Shown in pieces: positions 19,806 to 27,192 of a stretch of DNA of 64,000 nucleotides (within the stretch, counting starts at the first letter, position 1; each line of letters opens with the position of its first letter). The stretch lies in NCBI RefSeq assembly GCF_017922435.1, contig NZ_VDEZ01000007.1, positions 1 to 64,000 on the forward strand, written 5' to 3'. The stretch comes from Thalassospira sp. ER-Se-21-Dark (GTDB lineage Bacteria > Pseudomonadota > Alphaproteobacteria > Rhodospirillales > Thalassospiraceae). Made by a program: the position numbers and the translations under genes. The notes under the pieces are model-generated. The model was not told the DNA's origin, searched no databases, and saw nothing but the letters and a program-made list of their open reading frames with translations.

Positions 19806-20396
19806 ATGAGCGGCACCACACCACGACGCACCGGGCCAGCAGATCCGGTCGAAGCGAAAAGATGTGCCGATTGGATTGTTTCCGTCGCAGCGACACGCGA
19901 CCGGGAAGCATTTGCGCGATTGTTTGCGCATTTTGCCCCGCGCGTAAAAGCTTACATGTTCCGGTTTGGCGGTAATCCCGAGACCGCCGAGGAAATGGCA
20001 CAGGAAGCAATGATGCAGGTCTGGCGCAAAGCGCACCTGTTTGATCCTGCGAAGGCAGCCGCCAGTACGTGGATTTTTACCATCGCCAGGAACCTCCGGA
20101 TTGACCGGTTCCGGCAACGCAAACATATCGAGGTAGATGATTCCGACCCGACTTTGATTGTCGACGAAGATCCGCTGGCAGATGACGTAGTCAATCGCGA
20201 CCAGGAGGCCGTCCTTGTCAAAGCCGCAATGGAAGAATTACCCGCCGACCAAAAGGTAGTTGTTGAATTGTCGTTTTTCGAAGATTGCTCACACAGTGAA
20301 ATTGCCGAGCGTCTTGATATCCCGCTGGGAACTGTGAAGTCCCGTTTGCGGCTTGCGCTTGGCAAGTTGCGTGGCGGACTGGAAGGTGTCGCATGA
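19806..20396 (+). CDS. rpoE: ECF sigma factor of the ECF11 (RpoE-ChrR) group
   Basis: Directs RNA polymerase to stress promoters when released from ChrR. 196 residues from ATG 19806; earlier in-frame starts (19758, GTG 19695) would lie at or before the predicted transcription start. Region 2 contains REAFARLFAHFAPRVKAYMF, AEEMAQEAMMQVWRKA and the -10-recognising STWIFTIARNLRIDRFRQ. Region 4 has the helix-turn-helix CSHSEIAERLDIPLGTVKSR. Its strong resemblance to the R. sphaeroides singlet-oxygen sigma factor and the overlapping chrR gene (4 bases) make the assignment firm. Confidence 0.93.
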   Translation: MSGTTPRRTGPADPVEAKRCADWIVSVAATRDREAFARLFAHFAPRVKAYMFRFGGNPETAEEMAQEAMMQVWRKAHLFDPAKAAASTWIFTIARNLRIDRFRQRKHIEVDDSDPTLIVDEDPLADDVVNRDQEAVLVKAAMEELPADQKVVVELSFFEDCSHSEIAERLDIPLGTVKSRLRLALGKLRGGLEGVA

Positions 20397-21097
20397 ACAT
20401 TAAGCATCATCCAACCGATCAAACATTGATGGAATATGCCAGTGGTTCTCTGTCGCAAGCGATGGAACTTCTGGTGGCAACCCACATGACCGTGTGCCCG
20501 CATTGCCGTGACAAGGTCAGTGGATACGAAACCATGGGCGGTGCCGCGCTTGAAACCACGAACAGCATGTCGATGGCAGATCATTCGCTTGATCACGTCA
20601 TGGCGATGCTTGAACGTGAAACAGCGAACGAAAACATCGTTGCGCAAGAATTGCCGTCATTGCGTCGTGTTGCGGTCGGTGAAAGCATTACCGGCAGTGC
20701 CATGAGCGCCCTGCCAAGGCCGCTTGCCGATTTGCTGCCCGACGATGTTACGTCGCTTGATGATATTCCGTGGAAATCGCTTGCACCGGGTGTGAAGCAT
20801 TTCCAGCTGAAATCCATCGAAAGCAAGGGCACCGTGCGTCTGATGAAGATCGCGCCGGGTGTTTCGATCCCCGATCACGGGCACCATGGTCATGAAATGA
20901 CGCTTCTGATCAAAGGATCATACATCGACGAGATCGGGCGGTTCCGGGCCGGTGATGTGGCAGACCTTGATGATGATGTCGATCATCAACCGATTGCCGA
21001 CACCGCCGAGGAATGCATCTGTTTGATCGCAACCGATGCGCCGATGAAGTTCAATCGTTTGCTGCCGAAATTGCTGCAGCCGTTCTTTGGCATCTGA
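20393..21097 (+). CDS. chrR: ChrR anti-sigma factor (zinc ASD plus cupin)
   Basis: Binds and inactivates RpoE, releasing it on singlet oxygen or organic hydroperoxide stress. 234 residues. The N-terminal zinc anti-sigma domain has His6, His31, Cys35 and Cys38 (THMTVCPHC), the same numbering as the zinc ligands in R. sphaeroides ChrR. The C-terminal cupin-like domain (about residues 110-205) has a metal set His162, His164, Glu168 (IPDHGHHGHEMTLL) and His198, matching the H-x-H-x3-E...H pattern needed for the singlet-oxygen response. No key residue is missing. A strong terminator follows. Confidence 0.94.
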   Translation: MNIKHHPTDQTLMEYASGSLSQAMELLVATHMTVCPHCRDKVSGYETMGGAALETTNSMSMADHSLDHVMAMLERETANENIVAQELPSLRRVAVGESITGSAMSALPRPLADLLPDDVTSLDDIPWKSLAPGVKHFQLKSIESKGTVRLMKIAPGVSIPDHGHHGHEMTLLIKGSYIDEIGRFRAGDVADLDDDVDHQPIADTAEECICLIATDAPMKFNRLLPKLLQPFFGI

Positions 21098-21126
21098 TAC
21101 CTGTTACCAATGCGTCCCAACGCATC

Positions 21127-21167
21127 GAGGCCCCGCTGGCATCACGCCTTCGGGGCCTCTTTTCTTT
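21127..21167 (+). terminator. Rho-independent terminator after chrR
   Basis: A 9-bp perfect stem, GAGGCCCCG with CGGGGCCTC, is followed by TTTTCTTT. It is placed between convergent chrR and rlmJ. Confidence 0.87.
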
Positions 21168-21176
21168 GCAACGGGT

Positions 21177-22064
21177 CTATGCAGCGGGCACCAGCCAGCG
21201 CATCTGATGGTTTGCCGGCCCCGGCAGCTTGCAGGTTTTCGCAAGCCAGTTTCCGATATCGCCAAGTTGCTGATCGAACTGCCACGGCGGATTAACAACC
21301 AGAAGGCCCGTACCGCGCATGCGGCCCTTGGCCCCACCCTGGTCGGTGGCAAGTTCGGCACATAGAACGCCACCCGATGCCTTGATCGCAGAAAACGATT
21401 TGCGAAGGTCCGCATCAAACCCGTCCAGCAGGATCGGGTACCACAGCATGAAAGTCGCCGTTGGCCACTTTTCCCAGGCTTCGCGGATTGCCGTGGCGGC
21501 CTTTTGATAATCCTGTTTCACATCATAGCTTGGATCCATCAGAACCAGTCCGCGACGAATGGCGGGCGGCATCATGGCGACAACACCCTCATAGCCATCG
21601 CGCTTGTGCAGATGAATGCGCGCATCACGCTTGACCCGGTGAAGAAGCATTTCATGTTCACGCGGATGAAGTTCCATCAGGACCAGTTCATCATCGTCGC
21701 GCAGCATATCGCGGATAATAAACGGTGATCCCGGGTAAAACGGCCCTTGGTAATCATCACCTTCGCGCACGCCATAATCACGGCCCTTGGCGACCGGATC
21801 AAACGCGGCGACATAGTTTAAGAATTGCTGCAGCATTTCGGGTGCATTGGCACCGTCCTTGGCGCGCGCATAACCGTCTTTCCACTCGCCGGTTTTGGCG
21901 GCCTGTTCACTGCCAAGATCATACCAGCCCGATCCGGCATGGGTATCAATCGCGCAGAAAGGTTTGTTCTTTTTGCGCAAATGTTCAAGGATCAGCCAAA
22001 CGGCGGCATGTTTGTGCATGTCGGCAAAATTCCCGGCATGAAAGCCGTGCAGGTAACTCAGCAT
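21177..22064 (-). CDS. rlmJ: 23S rRNA (adenine-2030-N6)-methyltransferase
   Basis: SAM-dependent N6-methylation of A2030 in 23S rRNA. 295 residues, near the family's 280. It starts MLSYLHGFHAGNFADMHKHA, the RlmJ hallmark, with the SAM region FCAIDTHAGSGWYDL and the catalytic VLMDPSYDVKQDY (DPPY-type motif). The end has LVVNPPWQFDQQ. It lies 5 bases downstream of the pseudouridine synthase gene, so two rRNA-modifying enzymes share an operon. Confidence 0.95.
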   Translation of the reverse strand: MLSYLHGFHAGNFADMHKHAAVWLILEHLRKKNKPFCAIDTHAGSGWYDLGSEQAAKTGEWKDGYARAKDGANAPEMLQQFLNYVAAFDPVAKGRDYGVREGDDYQGPFYPGSPFIIRDMLRDDDELVLMELHPREHEMLLHRVKRDARIHLHKRDGYEGVVAMMPPAIRRGLVLMDPSYDVKQDYQKAATAIREAWEKWPTATFMLWYPILLDGFDADLRKSFSAIKASGGVLCAELATDQGGAKGRMRGTGLLVVNPPWQFDQQLGDIGNWLAKTCKLPGPANHQMRWLVPAA

Positions 22065-22069
22065 GGCGG

Positions 22070-22813
22070 CTATCCTTTCTTCGGGCGCGAACGGTGGCGT
22101 GCAGGTTTATACCCGCCCTTGCGTTGACCTTTGCCCGCCTTTGCGCCTTCACGCGCAATATTGGCTTTGTCCTCGGTATTGGGCGCGTTGATAACATCGG
22201 GCAACTGATTGCGGCGCGGCGGCCTGGCCGAACCGGGGGATAGCCTTCTATGGGTGGCAGGCGGTGCATCGACCTCGATCACCTTCCATTCGCCGGGTGC
22301 GAGACCATCGAGCGTCCAGTCCCCGATGGCATGCCGGATCAGGCGCAAGGTCGGAAAACCGACTGCGGCGGTCATACGGCGTACCTGGCGATTTTTGCCC
22401 TCGGTAATGGTCAGTTCGATCCAGCTTGTCGGGATCGCCTTGCGATAGCGCACCGGCGGATCACGTTCCCAAAGCCCGGCCGGTTCATCGATCCGTCTGG
22501 CCTTGGCGGGCAAGGTCATGCCGTCTTTAAGCTCTACCCCGCGGCGCAGGGCATCAAGTGCGGCGTCAGTGGGTTCGCCATCGACCTGCACCAGATAAGT
22601 TTTGGGTTTCTTGAATTTCGGATGGGCGATCTGTGCGTTCAGCGGCCCGTTATCGGTCAGAAGCAACAAACCCTCGCTGTCGCGATCAAGCCTGCCGGCG
22701 GCATAAACGCCGGGCAGATCGATATAGTCGGCCAAGGTCGCCCGACCGTTTTCACGGTCGGTGAACTGGGTCAAAACGCCATAGGGTTTGTTAAACAGGA
22801 TCAGTTGCGCCAT
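22070..22813 (-). CDS. rluE: RluE-like 23S rRNA pseudouridine synthase (RsuA family)
   Basis: Forms pseudouridine in rRNA. 247 residues from ATG 22813; the ATG at 22822 would add three residues. There is no S4 domain, as in RluE. Motifs: [13 protein letters not shown], the catalytic [19 protein letters not shown], and [21 protein letters not shown]. The last 50 residues form a basic tail ([20 protein letters not shown]) not found in E. coli RluE, possibly for RNA binding. The target (U2457 in E. coli) is inferred by similarity only. Confidence 0.87.
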   Translation of the reverse strand: MAQLILFNKPYGVLTQFTDRENGRATLADYIDLPGVYAAGRLDRDSEGLLLLTDNGPLNAQIAHPKFKKPKTYLVQVDGEPTDAALDALRRGVELKDGMTLPAKARRIDEPAGLWERDPPVRYRKAIPTSWIELTITEGKNRQVRRMTAAVGFPTLRLIRHAIGDWTLDGLAPGEWKVIEVDAPPATHRRLSPGSARPPRRNQLPDVINAPNTEDKANIAREGAKAGKGQRKGGYKPARHRSRPKKG

Positions 22814-22861
22814 GGCGCGCATAAAACCAGCTTTGACGAGGCTGTCAACTCAGTTCAGCCC

Positions 22862-23596
22862 CTAATCGCGGATGAGATATTCCATGGTGGTGACCACGCG
22901 CACAGTCTTGTTGATCTGGTTGGCTTCCATCATGTTGGGTGCGCCATCAGCCGCCAGTATCTGAAACAGGCCTTGTGTCGCACGGCGAATACCGCCAAGT
23001 TCACCGCCGGAATCCGCGGCAAATTGCTGGGCTGCTTCGCGGGCGTTGGCGGTGGCAGCCGCGATCATTTCCGGTTTGATGTCATTAAGACCGGTGAACA
23101 GATAACTCGGTCCCGGGTTATAACCCTGCCCGCCCAGAACAACACCACCCTGCAACAATTTGCCGATATCCTGTGACGCGGCAACCACCGCATCAACATC
23201 GTCGGTGCGGACCTGAATGGTCTGATTGACGATATAACGGCTTTCAATCGGCCCGGATCGATAAGACTGGGCAAGCTGATCGGTTACCTGAAGGTTTTGC
23301 AGCTCGGTCGCTTCGCGTCCTATGCCGTGGCTGGCAAGAAATTCAAACAATGTGTTGGTATCGGCATCAATCTTGGCTTGTGCATTTTGCAGCACATCAT
23401 CAGTCGCAACGTAAGTAATCGGCCAGACGGCCTTGTCGGCCTTTACATCGCGTTCGGCCAATCCCTTGACCGTGACATAGCGATCAAGGGCACGCATGTT
23501 TTCAATGCCGGTTCCGACCAGCCAGCCCGATGCGGCCAGTCCGCCGGCGACAACGATTGCCGCGACAACTTTGGCAAATCCCGATGATTGCGACAT
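22862..23596 (-). CDS. SIMPL domain protein, membrane-anchored
   Basis: 244 residues from ATG 23596, which has AGGGGA 8 bases upstream; the longer open frame is not needed. An N-terminal anchor FAKVVAAIVVAGGLAASGWLVG (about residues 7-28) leads to a periplasmic SIMPL/DUF541 domain opening RYVTVKGLAERDVKADKAVWPI, with ESRYIVNQTIQVRTDDVDAV and a C-terminal INKTVRVVTTMEYLIRD. SIMPL proteins are tied to envelope or oxidative stress, with no known catalytic activity. It lies 48 bases upstream of the RluE-like gene on the same strand. Confidence 0.87.
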   Translation of the reverse strand: MSQSSGFAKVVAAIVVAGGLAASGWLVGTGIENMRALDRYVTVKGLAERDVKADKAVWPITYVATDDVLQNAQAKIDADTNTLFEFLASHGIGREATELQNLQVTDQLAQSYRSGPIESRYIVNQTIQVRTDDVDAVVAASQDIGKLLQGGVVLGGQGYNPGPSYLFTGLNDIKPEMIAAATANAREAAQQFAADSGGELGGIRRATQGLFQILAADGAPNMMEANQINKTVRVVTTMEYLIRD

Positions 23597-23832
23597 GATG
23601 CAGTTCCCCTGTCCGGTTTCGGGCGATATCGCAAACATGATATCACACTGTATGATTTTCATTGTATTGCGCTGAAAAACGGCGATTGCGGGGCAACTTA
23701 TGATGCGAACCGCCAAGACCCGCACTGTGAAATCGAAATGTTTTGAATGCATTCAAAAACTATCGCATTCACCATTCGGGCGTGGTAAAACCCCGCCCAA
23801 TCAATCATGCCAAATGCCACAAGAGGTCAACC

Positions 23833-24510
23833 ATGCTGCGTTCTGAAATCAATGCCTGTATCGAGCATGCCAAGGAACTTTATGCATCCATTGCATTCAA
23901 ACTGCCGGAATGGGCGCATTACAGCCCGGCACAATGGGAAGCTGAACCTGATCTGGCTAAATGGTGCCGCAACCATCAGATGGGCTGGGATGTCACCGAT
24001 TACGGCGAAGGCAATTTTGAAAAGCGCGGCCTGATCCTGTTTTGCCTGCGCAACGGCATCCTGCGCCAGCCGGGTGAAGTGCCCTATGCCGAAAAGATCA
24101 TGATCGTTGGCGAAAATCAGGAATGCCCGTGGCATTACCACAAAGTCAAAATGGAAGACATCATCGTGCGTGGTGGCGGCAATCTTGTGATCGAGCTGTG
24201 CAACCTGACCGAAGATGGCCAGATGGACCGCGAAAACGAAGTCCGTGTCCGCACCGATGGCAAACTCAACATCCTGCCCGCTGGTGGCAAGGTTGTTCTG
24301 GAACCGGGTCAAAGTGTGACCCTGCCGCGTACGCTTATCCACCGCTTTTATGGCGAAGAAGGCAAAGGTCCGGTGATCGTCGGTGAAGTTTCGCAGGTCA
24401 ATGATGATCTGACCGATAACTACTTCTTTGATTGCGATGCGCGCTTTACCAAGATCGAAGAAGACGTCGCACCGATCCACCCGCTGTGGAACGAACTGCC
24501 AAACAGCTAA
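23833..24510 (+). CDS. D-lyxose ketol-isomerase family protein
   Basis: Cupin-fold sugar isomerase family whose members interconvert D-lyxose and D-xylulose or D-mannose and D-fructose. 225 residues from ATG 23833, with AAGAGG 6 bases upstream, matching the family length. Metal ligands are visible: His, His and Glu in CPWHYHKVKMEDI and a further His in TLIHRFYGE. No kinase or sugar transporter gene is adjacent, so the physiological substrate is unclear. It is a single-gene unit, divergent from the SIMPL gene and followed by a terminator. Confidence 0.88.
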   Translation: MLRSEINACIEHAKELYASIAFKLPEWAHYSPAQWEAEPDLAKWCRNHQMGWDVTDYGEGNFEKRGLILFCLRNGILRQPGEVPYAEKIMIVGENQECPWHYHKVKMEDIIVRGGGNLVIELCNLTEDGQMDRENEVRVRTDGKLNILPAGGKVVLEPGQSVTLPRTLIHRFYGEEGKGPVIVGEVSQVNDDLTDNYFFDCDARFTKIEEDVAPIHPLWNELPNS

Positions 24511-24533
24511 GCGACGGCAAATACCCGGATATC

Positions 24534-24566
24534 AAAAAGCCCTGCAGCAATCCTGCAGGGCTTTTT
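24534..24566. terminator. Bidirectional terminator, isomerase / TPR gene
   Basis: AAAAAGCCCTGCAG pairs with CTGCAGGGCTTTTT around a short loop, with A and T runs on both sides. It can therefore serve both the plus-strand isomerase gene and the convergent minus-strand TPR gene. Confidence 0.9.
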
Positions 24567-24590
24567 CGTATGTGACTTATATTTCCCGGG

Positions 24591-25550
24591 TTATTCGGCT
24601 GGCGGCAGATCTTCCTTTTTGCCAAGAATCTGGGTAAATTCCGGCATGTCACGCAGCGGCTCGAATTCTTCCTCGACCCAGGCGGGCTGGCGCATGGTAT
24701 CGGACAACTCAACAGAACGTTGCAGGTCAGCAAGGGCGGCTTCCTTGAAACCAAGGCCGGCATTGGCACAGGCACGTTGATAGTAACCGTTGGCGTTTTC
24801 GGGGGCCTCGGCCAATAGCCGATTGCACAGGCTAAGTGCCCAGTCACGATCCCCGAGTTGCAAGGCAGCATCCGCCTTATAGGCCATGACTTCCGGATCA
24901 CCGGGTGCGAGTTCGAGGATCTTGTCATAGGTTTCGATCTTTGCCCGCGGATTGCTGAGCTGGTTGGCTTGCAGCCACAGGGCATGAATGGTCTGGGTGC
25001 GTTCGATCTCGTGCTGATGCTCGTTGATCAGTTTGGATTTCAACAGCAGTTCGTTTTCAAGCGAGGTGAGCCGCCCTTCGAATTCCTGCGACAAACGTTG
25101 CAGTTCGGTATTGGCCAGATTGCGCACGCTTGATTTCAACTCGCGCAGAGACTGCCATCCTAGCATGGTCAAAAGCGCACCGACGGCCGCGACGAAATAG
25201 AAGAAGTAGGTCACGGTGTTCGATGAATAGGAAATCGCCTTGTCGATGGCCTCAAGCTGCCGGTTAACAACCTCGCGCAGCAATTCGGCACGCATGCCCT
25301 GCATTTCGGTACGAAGGTTTTTCAACTCATCAAGCACATAGCGTTCCATCAGAGGCGGCATGTTGGACCGTTCCTCGGCCGACAGGGGACGGTAATCGAT
25401 CGATGGAACATCGGTCGTACTGTCGGTGACCTGACCATTGACCGTCGTCTGGTCTGTTGAACCGCTGGTCTGGGCGTTTGCAACGTCACCTGACAAAACA
25501 AAGCCCAACGCCACCACGACAGCAGCCATCAAAGCCGATAGTTTCTGCAT
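24591..25550 (-). CDS. Membrane-anchored coiled-coil TPR protein
   Basis: 319 residues from ATG 25550 (GGGA about 9 bases upstream); earlier starts give a basic, unlikely N-terminus. Order: a signal peptide (ALMAAVVVALGFVLS, cut near NAQ), a Ser/Thr-rich linker, a helical segment, one transmembrane helix around residues 110-130 (TYFFYFVAAVGALLTMLGW), a coiled coil (about 140-190, LSQEFEGRLTSLENELLLKS), then two or three TPR repeats (ELAPGDPEVMAYKADAALQL; GYYQRACANAGLGFKEAALA). If the signal peptide is cleaved, the C-terminus would be cytoplasmic. Probably a scaffold; no specific function can be given. Confidence 0.7.
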   Translation of the reverse strand: MQKLSALMAAVVVALGFVLSGDVANAQTSGSTDQTTVNGQVTDSTTDVPSIDYRPLSAEERSNMPPLMERYVLDELKNLRTEMQGMRAELLREVVNRQLEAIDKAISYSSNTVTYFFYFVAAVGALLTMLGWQSLRELKSSVRNLANTELQRLSQEFEGRLTSLENELLLKSKLINEHQHEIERTQTIHALWLQANQLSNPRAKIETYDKILELAPGDPEVMAYKADAALQLGDRDWALSLCNRLLAEAPENANGYYQRACANAGLGFKEAALADLQRSVELSDTMRQPAWVEEEFEPLRDMPEFTQILGKKEDLPPAE

Positions 25551-25603
25551 CTTTTTATCCCGTTTTCTTTTCCGGATCGAAGCCGTTTCCTGACAAAGGC
25601 AGA

Positions 25604-25870
25604 CTAGGGTCCACACTCATTCAAATAATCGTCCCGGTCACCCGGATTTGTGCGGATACGCGAAGCAAAACCGCAGGAAGATATGTATCTTTCAAGGTTT
25701 TGCGACAAAGTGGCCCGTGCAAATCCGGGTGATCCGAAGGACAATTGATATGAGAGAAAGCCTCTGCGTCAAATCCCTTGACCGGGGGGCACCCCGATCT
25801 GCGGGCTTTTCCTTGCCATTTCTCTCATATCAATTGCCGGGTCGGTCATTTGAATGAGTTTGGACCCTAG
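25604..25870. repeat. 267-bp composite palindromic element with 23-bp terminal inverted repeats
   Basis: The ends are 23-bp inverted repeats with one mismatch: CTAGGGTCCACACTCATT... at 25604-25626 and its complement at 25848-25870. Inside are two arms of equal length. Arm 1 (25638-25732, 95 nt) is closed by a perfect 13-bp stem TCACCCGGATTTG and contains a GCAAAACC/GGTTTTGC stem. Arm 2 (25742-25836, 95 nt) is closed by a perfect 18-bp stem CAATTGATATGAGAGAAA and contains CGGGG/CCCCG. The whole folds as a three-way junction on either strand. No protein is encoded. It could be a MITE-like mobile element, a structured RNA or a recombination site; which one is unknown. Confidence 0.8.
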
Positions 25871-26021
25871 GGCTTAGACGTGAACAAACCAATAAAACTA
25901 CAACCGCTGTGCTCTGTACGCGCATGTGGGAAAGCTGATATACTGCGTGTACGAAATGCGCAGCCCAGACTTAAAGAAGTGCCTTTACATCCGACGATAT
26001 CACTCCTTCAGGTTCCCAGGA
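25871..26021 (+). other. Leader and likely promoter of the first GGDEF gene
   Basis: 151 bases between the palindromic element and the gene. A TATACT at 25939-25944 could be a -10 box, but no good -35 is seen 17 bases upstream. An imperfect inverted repeat GTACGCGC / GCGTGTAC brackets it. Together with the palindromic element, most of the 470 bases between the TPR gene and this gene is accounted for. Confidence 0.3.
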
Positions 26022-27038
26022 ATGCCTCAGCAAGAACAATACCGGCAGCGGTCATACGCGCTGTCGCGCGAAGCGCTGGAATTGATCAATGAATTGGGTT
26101 TGAGTGCAAACCCGATCAATTATGCTGTGTTCTTTGCCTATGTCGAAAAATCAAACGATGACCTTGTTGCGCTGATTGATATTCTGCGCGGCAACAAGCG
26201 TGCACTGGATGATGTCAAATGCCACGAGCTTTATCAGCGGTTTATCGAGCCCAGTCGGGCAGAGCTTCTGCGTGAAACCATTTCCCATGAGCTGCAACGG
26301 CAGATTTCCGATCTGATTGATCGACTGGCAAAAGGCAAGGAAGTTATCAGCACTGCCGAACTCAGGAATGCTGCCCACGATCTTTTGGGGATGGAAAACC
26401 GGGCCAACGGACAACAAGCCGCAAAAGGCGTGAACGATGCCGATCCGGTACCGGTCGAGGTCACCCAGTTGCTTCTTGATCTTGAGGAAATGAAACGCGA
26501 AGCCCACACAGACGGGCTCACCGGGATTGCCAATCGGAAGGCCTTTGACGAAAGCCTCCGCGACGCAGCAATGACAACGATGGAACGGGGTGAGCCCCTG
26601 AGCATCCTTTTGATCGACATTGATCATTTCAAACGGGTCAACGACAAGCATGGTCATCAAGCTGGCGACCAAGTCATCAGGACATTGGCCAAGACCTTGC
26701 AGCAGAATGTCAAAGGACGCGACACCACCGCGCGCTATGGCGGTGAGGAGTTTGCCGTCGTTCTTCCGGCCACGACGCTTGCGGACGCCATGCGGGTCGC
26801 GGAGAACATTCGCGCATCAATCGAGTCTCTTCATCTGAGAAGTTTTAATCGCAACGAAGATCTGGGCAGGATCACGGCATCTGTTGGGGTTGCGACGTAT
26901 CAGCTGGGTGAACCCCTGACCCGCGTGATAGATCGTGCCGACCAGGCGCTTTATCTTGCCAAGGCGAATGGTCGAAACTGTGTGATGAACCAGAATGATC
27001 TTCTGACCCAGCCGATCAATCGCGCAGAAAGCGCATAA
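26022..27038 (+). CDS. Soluble diguanylate cyclase (GGDEF), paralogue 1
   Basis: Makes cyclic di-GMP from two GTP. 338 residues from ATG 26022; longer in-frame starts (ATG 25956, GTG 25926) exist but do not align with the neighbouring paralogue. The N-terminal region (about residues 1-145) is helical, contains NPINYAVFFAYV and IDILRGNKRALDDVKCHEL, and has no domain I can name. The GGDEF domain follows: HTDGLTGIANRKAFDESL, LLIDIDHFKRVND and the active site ARYGGEEFAVVLP. The inhibitory-site RxxD is replaced by KGRD, so product inhibition may be weak. No transmembrane helix. The next gene is a clear tandem paralogue. Confidence 0.9.
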   Translation: MPQQEQYRQRSYALSREALELINELGLSANPINYAVFFAYVEKSNDDLVALIDILRGNKRALDDVKCHELYQRFIEPSRAELLRETISHELQRQISDLIDRLAKGKEVISTAELRNAAHDLLGMENRANGQQAAKGVNDADPVPVEVTQLLLDLEEMKREAHTDGLTGIANRKAFDESLRDAAMTTMERGEPLSILLIDIDHFKRVNDKHGHQAGDQVIRTLAKTLQQNVKGRDTTARYGGEEFAVVLPATTLADAMRVAENIRASIESLHLRSFNRNEDLGRITASVGVATYQLGEPLTRVIDRADQALYLAKANGRNCVMNQNDLLTQPINRAESA

Positions 27039-27107
27039 GCGTCCCCCATCACAATTGACCTGTTTTATCATGTGAAATCAAAAATCCCCCGCAATCCGGG
27101 AGATTCG

Positions 27108-27149
27108 ATGATTTAAATCAAACCTTTCGCATATGCGTTTGCATAGGAT
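27108..27149 (+). promoter_or_regulatory. FNR/CRP-type class II promoter of the second GGDEF gene
   Basis: ATGAT-TTAA-ATCAA at 27108-27121 matches the FNR/Anr/FixK consensus TTGAT-N4-ATCAA at 9 of 10 positions. A -10 like TAGGAT lies at 27144-27149. A start at about 27156 puts the centre of the box at -41.5, the classical activating position. A further palindrome CGCATATGCG lies at 27128-27137, between box and -10. Confidence 0.6.
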
Positions 27150-27192
27150 GTTGCCGAAACTTATGGCGACATAATTCTACTGCAGGCAATTG

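Noticed and set aside
25726-25760. TGATCC inside the palindromic element as an RpoE promoter
   Set aside because: No TA hexamer at 18 bases; the TGATCC is a by-product of the arm 1 stem end.
25604-25870. CRISPR array or integron attC cassette
   Set aside because: No repeated spacer-repeat units, and no attC core sites or integrase nearby; the symmetry is inverted rather than direct.
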